From: Arion vulgaris
Taxonomy: Eukaryota; Mollusca; Gastropoda; Stylommatophora; Arionidae
DNA length: 64,000 nucleotides
Assembly: GCA_020796225.1 (NCBI GenBank)
Contig: CM036775.1
Coordinates: forward strand, 3,566,393-3,630,392
Direction of reading: 5' to 3'
A program made the position numbers and the translations under genes. The notes beneath the pieces were generated by a model. It ran no database searches and had not been told where the DNA came from. It was given only the letters and a program-made list of their open reading frames with translations. Shown one piece after another: positions 59,564 through 64,000 of this stretch. Position 1 is the stretch's first letter. Every line of letters starts with the position of its first letter.

Positions 59564-59648
59564 CTGTTCATTAAAAGACTGGAGTTGAGACCAAACAAAA
59601 TAAAAAATAACAACAGACTGCTAAAGTGTTACTGGTAGATAATATTTC

Positions 59649-59900
59649 TTCTTCTTCTGCATTCTCACTAGATTGGGATTTCGGATTCTCTAATAAAGGC
59701 AGCCGTCTGCCTCAGATTATCAGCCATGCCATACAGTTTATCTTGGACGTTGGTGTAAGTGGGCCACCTCTTTCGTCTCAAGTCTGCATACTGGGGGCAG
59801 TTCTGTAGGATATAATTCCTATGATTTCTGCTTCCCGTTTGTGCCGACCTCTTCCCGCAGTAAGTTTTGGCTACCCTTGTGATGGTAGGTCTGACATTCT
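59649..59900 (-). mobile_element. LINE tail matching the chimera at 60522-61045
   Basis: Minus frame: GSRNHRNYILQNCPQYADLR then RKRWPTYTNVQDKLYGMADN and LRQTAAFIRESEIPI. Confidence 0.88.
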
Positions 59901-60153
59901 TACTCTTCTTCTTCTTGCGTTCGTTCTTTACGACCAATTTTAATCAATCTTTGTGATTTGTTTGATCTTTGCCAAGAACGTGTATGCGTTACATTGGTTT
60001 GGTAGGCCCCTAAACACATAGACTTCTACACGCTTAGGACACATGCATCCGATTTCAGCCAAACCTCCTTAGTCGCCTCTTACGACATGCATGGCAGGTA
60101 ACAGTGTTTCTGTTCTTTATACCCCAAATTTGGGCCCGGTAACCACTCGGCGG
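59901..60153 (-). mobile_element. SINE-A full copy
   Basis: 'cttcttgcgttcgttcttta' to 'gcccggtaaccactcgg'. Confidence 0.92.
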
Positions 60154-60469
60154 GTAGATAATATAGAAGTAAGGGAGGCAGCAATAATGATCATGTATGT
60201 CTTTCTTTTCTGCTTTCATTCTTTTCACCACTTGTTGGCCACTCTTTGTGGTCTGTATTTAGAATGTTTTTGTTTGTGCCCACTGTGGGTGTGTTTTCTT
60301 TTTTCTCCAATCCTGTTTTGCCTCACAGCATCAGGATAAGAGTTATAGAACATGCTTTTGTGCACACTTCATAAATAGTGTTTTTCACAGCATGTTATTT
60401 CTGAGCTCCCCCATTTGCGTGGACGGCCTTTTGTTTTATATCCACTGTATTGGAGTAACAATGTTCTTT

Positions 60470-61165
60470 CTTCTTCTTCGTCTTTTCGTTCGTTTTTACA
60501 ACCAATTTTAATCACTCTTTGCGTCTGAGTGGTTACCGGGCCCAAATTTGGGACGTAAAGAATAGAACCACTGTTACATGCCACGCATGTCGTAAGAGGC
60601 GACTAAGGAGGTTTGGTTGAAATCGGATGCATGTGTCCGCTAGGAATGCTAACCCGAAACAAATGCTTGCAGAAAACGGATGCACCAGGCCGTAAGGCGC
60701 ATAACATGGTGCAACGATCCCTCACAATAAGGAATGGGATAACGGATTCTACGGTCGCCAATCTGCCTCTGAGATTTAGCCACGTGGTAAGAATGTCAGA
60801 CCCATCATCACGAGGGTGGCCAAATCTTACTGCAGGAAGAGGTCGGCACAAACAGGGAAGCAGAAATCATAGGAATTATATCCTACAGAATTGCCCCCAG
60901 TATGCAGACTTGAGAAGAAAGAGGTGGCCCACTTACACTAGTGTCCAAGACAAACTGTATGGCGTGGCTGATAATCTGAGACAGACGGCTGCCTTTATTA
61001 GAGAATCCGAAATCCCAATCTAGTGAGAACGGAGAAGAAGAAGAAAATCACTCTTTGTGATATGTTTGATCTTTGCCAAGAACGTGTATATGTTGCAAAT
61101 TGGTTTGGTAGGCCCTAAACACATAGACTTCTACACGTTTAGGACATGTGATTTCAGCCAAACAC
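60470..61165 (-). mobile_element. SINE-A in LINE-P, itself carrying a chimera
   Basis: TSD 'acaatgttcttt' at 60458-60469 and 61166-61177. Parts at 60470-60521 and 61046-61165; the extreme head is missing. Confidence 0.92.
60522..61045 (+). mobile_element. Chimeric retroelement: SINE-A head + SINE-like core + LINE tail
   Basis: TSD 'aatcactctttg' at 60510-60521 and 61046-61057. First ~120 bp are SINE-A head ('gagtggttaccgggcccaaa'), then a diverged core ('gcagaaaacggatgcacc'), then a LINE tail with frame NYILQNCPQYADLRRKRWPT and an AAG tail. Confidence 0.92.
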
Positions 61166-61638
61166 ACAATGTTCTTTGAGGTGCACTGTCTGTTGGTAAT
61201 CTGCTATGTGGCTGAAACCATTTAATTTGTTGTTTCTTGATGAAGTTCAGTACTGATGTTCCACTTTTTTCCTGATGCCTTCATTTCTAAACCGGTCTCT
61301 TATTGATACTCCCAGCATTCTGCATAGACACTTCATCTCTGTTGTAACTAGTTTTCTTCTATCATTTAATGTCAGAGTCCAGGTTTGGCACAGATAGAAT
61401 AATATTGGGAGAAAGACATGTTTGTATTTCAAAATTGGCCCCATTTGTTCTATGATTTGATTTGCTTTATTGCATCTATATTGGTTATTCGTTAGTTATT
61501 CTTCCATTGGATGAAAAAATCTGTTACAGCTTTGACTTGTTTTAAGTAATGTTTGTCGACGGAAATGTTGGTAGCATTTTCCTCTCTAGCGAATGTCCTT
61601 GATTCGTTTTATCAATGTTTATTCACTACATATTAACT

Positions 61639-62048
61639 TCTTCTTTACCCTTCGGAAGCATAGGTCAGCAACCAAGGCCTTCCAAGTCCGCCTATCCAAG
61701 GTCAACTTTTCCAGATCTCTACACTCTCTCCCCATTTCCTTGCATTCCATCTCCAACTCCCGTCTCCAGGTGTTCCTGGATCTTCCCCTACCTCTATTGC
61801 CCTGGGGTTCCATCAGAGAGCCTGTCTTGTGATGCTGTTAGGGGTTTCCTCAGTGTGTGTCCTATCCATTGCCACCTTCTGTTCCTTATCTCTTGTTCCA
61901 CCTGTCGTTGTCCTGTTCTATCCCAGAGTTCCCTGTTTGTAGTCTTGTCATGCCATCGAAAATGGAGTATCCTGCGGAGACATCTATTGATGAATGTCTG
62001 CAACTTTTTGGTGTTCCACTTAATTGTTCTCCATGTCTCCGCTCCATT
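61639..62048 (-). mobile_element. LINE-Q insertion in LINE-P, 5'-truncated
   Basis: TSD 'acatattaact' at 61628-61638 and 62049-62059. Minus frame [38 protein letters not shown]. Confidence 0.94.
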
Positions 62049-62140
62049 ACATATTAACTGGAGTCAGTTAATGTGTTGCTGTAGCTGTTCCTCTATTGTC
62101 GATGTGATTGCCTGATACTCAGCAAAAATAAATTTGTTCA

Positions 62141-62384
62141 AGAGTTCCCTAAGGTCCGGGGTGGAGGGAGGGAGGGAGTGAGAGGGAGAGATCTGAATGT
62201 CATCTCAGTTTCCTCTACCCATATTGGGGAGTTGCTATTCTGAATTGCAATTTATGTGATGGTGTCTGGAACACTTCTAAGCATGCTTTTTATCCAACTC
62301 CTGAATTAAAAGTTAATTGCATATTCTTTACAGGACTTTGAGAATCAACCCCAGCTTTGTAACGTTGTTTGTGATTTTTCTAGG
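62141..62384. other. Intergenic/intronic sequence, nothing recognised
   Basis: Short GGGA-rich tract at 62157-62195, then AT-rich sequence. No upstream PPIP5K exon seen here. Confidence 0.5.
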
Positions 62385-62560
62385 CATTATTACGCTCAGT
62401 AGTTTGCCATTGCTTTCTGAACGGGTGGTGCCATCGCCCTTTGTCAAACTCCACGCGAAACAATTTGCAGCCAAATTGTTCGCAGAGTGATTCTAACTCA
62501 GAACGTCGAGGTTAATAGACCGAGTCACTAACCCCTAGCCACAGACGCCACCTAACTCCA
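62385..62560 (-). mobile_element. SINE-G copy
   Basis: 'cagtagtttgccattgcttt' and 'accgagtcactaacccctag' (tRNA-like head on the minus strand). Confidence 0.65.
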
Positions 62561-62606
62561 GAATACACCTTTTATAATTATGTGCTACACATTATTAGTT
62601 CTTTGT

Positions 62607-62860
62607 CCGCCCGAGTGGTTACCGTGGCCCAAATTTGGGGTGTAAAGAATAGAACCACTGTTACCTGCCACGCATGTCGTAAGAGGCGACTAAGGAGGTT
62701 TGGCTGAAATCGGATGCATGTGTCCTAAACGTGTAGAAGTCTATGCGTTTAGGGGCCCACAAACCAATGTGCAACGTATACACGTTCTTGGCAAAGATCA
62801 AACATATCACAAAGATGATTAAAATTGGTCGTAAAGAACGAACGCAAAGAAGAAGAAGAA
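62607..62860 (+). mobile_element. SINE-A full copy with TSD
   Basis: 'cgcccgagtggttaccgtgg' to the AAG tail. 'agttctttgtc' flanks both sides. Confidence 0.94.
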
Positions 62861-62896
62861 GTTCTTTGTCAACGGATGTCTTCATCATATTCTCAG

Positions 62897-63135
62897 ACTT
62901 CTTCTTCGCGACCACCGCTTAGACTGGAGTACCAGATTTCCCCATAAATCTCATTTATGTGGTAATCTGATTCATGCAGGCTTAGCATTGGTGTGGTTTG
63001 TATGTCACATCTTCAGCGCCATTTGGAGCTCTGGTGCTTATCCTCTGACAATGTGTCCGGTTTCAGCCAGTGTTTACTGGGTTCACTCTCCGTCAGCCTT
63101 TGGCTGCCCCAGCCGACCTGCAAGGCAGCAGGTTT
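62897..63135 (-). mobile_element. SINE-H-like copy
   Basis: 'gctctggtgcttatcctctg', 'gtttactgggttcactctcc'. Confidence 0.75.
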
Positions 63136-63149
63136 TATATTCTCAGATT

Positions 63150-63290
63150 GAGTTGGTATGACAGAGTTGCAAACACAAACCTTTGGATAAGAACAGTACA
63201 GTAACCCATGATGACTCAGGTTCATCATCATCATCAAGTAGCTTGTTCGGAGCAGAACTTTGCCACCTTAACAGTCCTTCAGAATTTCTA
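63150..63290 (-). mobile_element. LINE-W 3' end
   Basis: Minus frame LLRWQSSAPNKLLDDDDEPE. Near-identical to 63670-63800. Confidence 0.82.
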
Positions 63291-63295
63291 AGGTA

Positions 63296-63535
63296 GCTAC
63301 CTACAAGAAAATAGCAACCTGCTGCCTTGCAGGTTGGCTGGGGACAGCCAAAGGCTGACGGAGAGCCTAGTAAACGTTGGCTGAAACCGGACATGTCGCC
63401 GAAGGATAAGAACCAGAGCTCCAAATGACGCCGAATGATGTGATGTAAGAAAACGTTCTTGGCAACGGCTGTTTATATATCACAATAAGAATGATCAAAA
63501 TGGTCAAAAAGAATGATTGCAAAAGAGAGAGAAAC
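63296..63535 (+). mobile_element. SINE-H copy, plus orientation
   Basis: 'gctgacggagagcctagtaa', 'cgaaggataagaaccagagc', 'gtttatatatcacaataaga'. Confidence 0.8.
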
Positions 63536-63659
63536 AGTCTTTGCCAAGAACAGTTAGAATGTTGTGCCCCCATTAGGCCCCTACTAATATAGGACGAGCG
63601 CAAGGACGAACCGTAGTTTTTGGCCTTGTCAGAAAATAAGGTATAATAGACTTGAGTCT

Positions 63660-63960
63660 ATGAATAATTGCTAGTTGTTGACAAAAAGACCTTTGGATAA
63701 GAACCCAGTACAGTAACCCATGATGACTCAGGTTCATCATCATCATCAAGTAGCTTGTTCGCAGCAGAACTTTGCCACCTTAACAGTCCTTCGGAATTTC
63801 TCTCTCTCTCAAATTCCAGAAGCCCCGCCTCTGCAGCCACCATGTTCAGACCATCAGTTACATCCTGAATCCATCTTCTCCGTGGTCTTCCTCTTCTCCT
63901 CTTTGCAAGGATGCCTCCTTTCATGATGGTCTTCTCAGCCCTCCCCAGCTATAAACATAT
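63660..63960 (-). mobile_element. LINE-W tail (clearest copy)
   Basis: Minus frame: [60 protein letters not shown]. Confidence 0.88.
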
Positions 63961-64000
63961 ATATATTTTCTTTTTTTTTTCTTTCGTCCGCTTTCAACTC

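Larger units (their letters stand above)
60278..62140 (-). mobile_element. LINE-P host with three nested insertions
   Basis: LINE-P pieces at 60278-60457, 61178-61627 and 62049-62140 (FLFAEYQAITSTIEEQLQQ corresponds to the altered FADD motif; EMKCLCRMLGVSIRDRFRNE). The insertions are listed separately. Confidence 0.88.

Noticed and set aside
59564..64000. Upstream PPIP5K exons (GGGSQRLFRK block)
   Set aside because: I looked for the conserved block on the minus strand and did not find it; nearly all of the region is repeats.

Overview
This window is eukaryotic, AT-rich animal DNA. It is one host gene on the minus strand, heavily loaded with transposable elements. The gene is a PPIP5K (VIP1-type diphosphoinositol pentakisphosphate kinase). 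I reconstructed 20 exons between 59563 (5' side) and 182 (stop codon). They encode about 934 residues: the end of the ATP-grasp kinase domain, the whole histidine-acid-phosphatase-like domain and a short acidic C-terminal tail. The N-terminal exons lie beyond base 64000. No second host gene was found.

The introns are almost entirely repeats. Several tRNA-derived SINE families recur on both strands; the names SINE-A to SINE-J are my own labels. There are also many 5'-truncated LINE tails of several families (labels LINE-N, -P, -Q, -R, -W), one broken mariner, hAT and piggyBac-like MITEs, a solo LTR, an inverted pair of Penelope-like 3' ends, and minisatellites. One 282-bp repeat at 52600-52881 resembles the horizontally transferred SPIN/URR1 hAT elements. 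The LINE repertoire (Nimb-like with RNase H), the SINEs and this element suggest a lophotrochozoan, most likely a gastropod mollusc. That is inference, not proof.

Layout by gene order: exon 1 at 59.5 kb, exons 2-3 at 53.1-52.0 kb, exon 4 at 49.3 kb, exon 5 (RHGDRTP catalytic motif) at 46.2 kb, exon 6 at 42.2 kb, exon 7 at 40.7 kb, a 10.5-kb intron, then exons 8-20 from 30.2 kb down to 0.2 kb. The introns at 60.3-62.1, 54.7-56.1 and 19.4-21.1 kb hold nested insertion stacks with readable target-site duplications (TSDs).

The most unusual signals are these. (1) LINE 3' ends have repeatedly been turned into tandem arrays. (2) Two repeats are chimeric or composite yet bounded by a single TSD: a SINE head joined to a LINE tail, and a SINE tandem enclosing a LINE fragment. 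(3) A 1.3-kb element has the same core and AAG-rich tail as the SINEs. (4) Two PPIP5K exons have partial local duplicates. (5) The exon 5 splice junction appears to lack one base.
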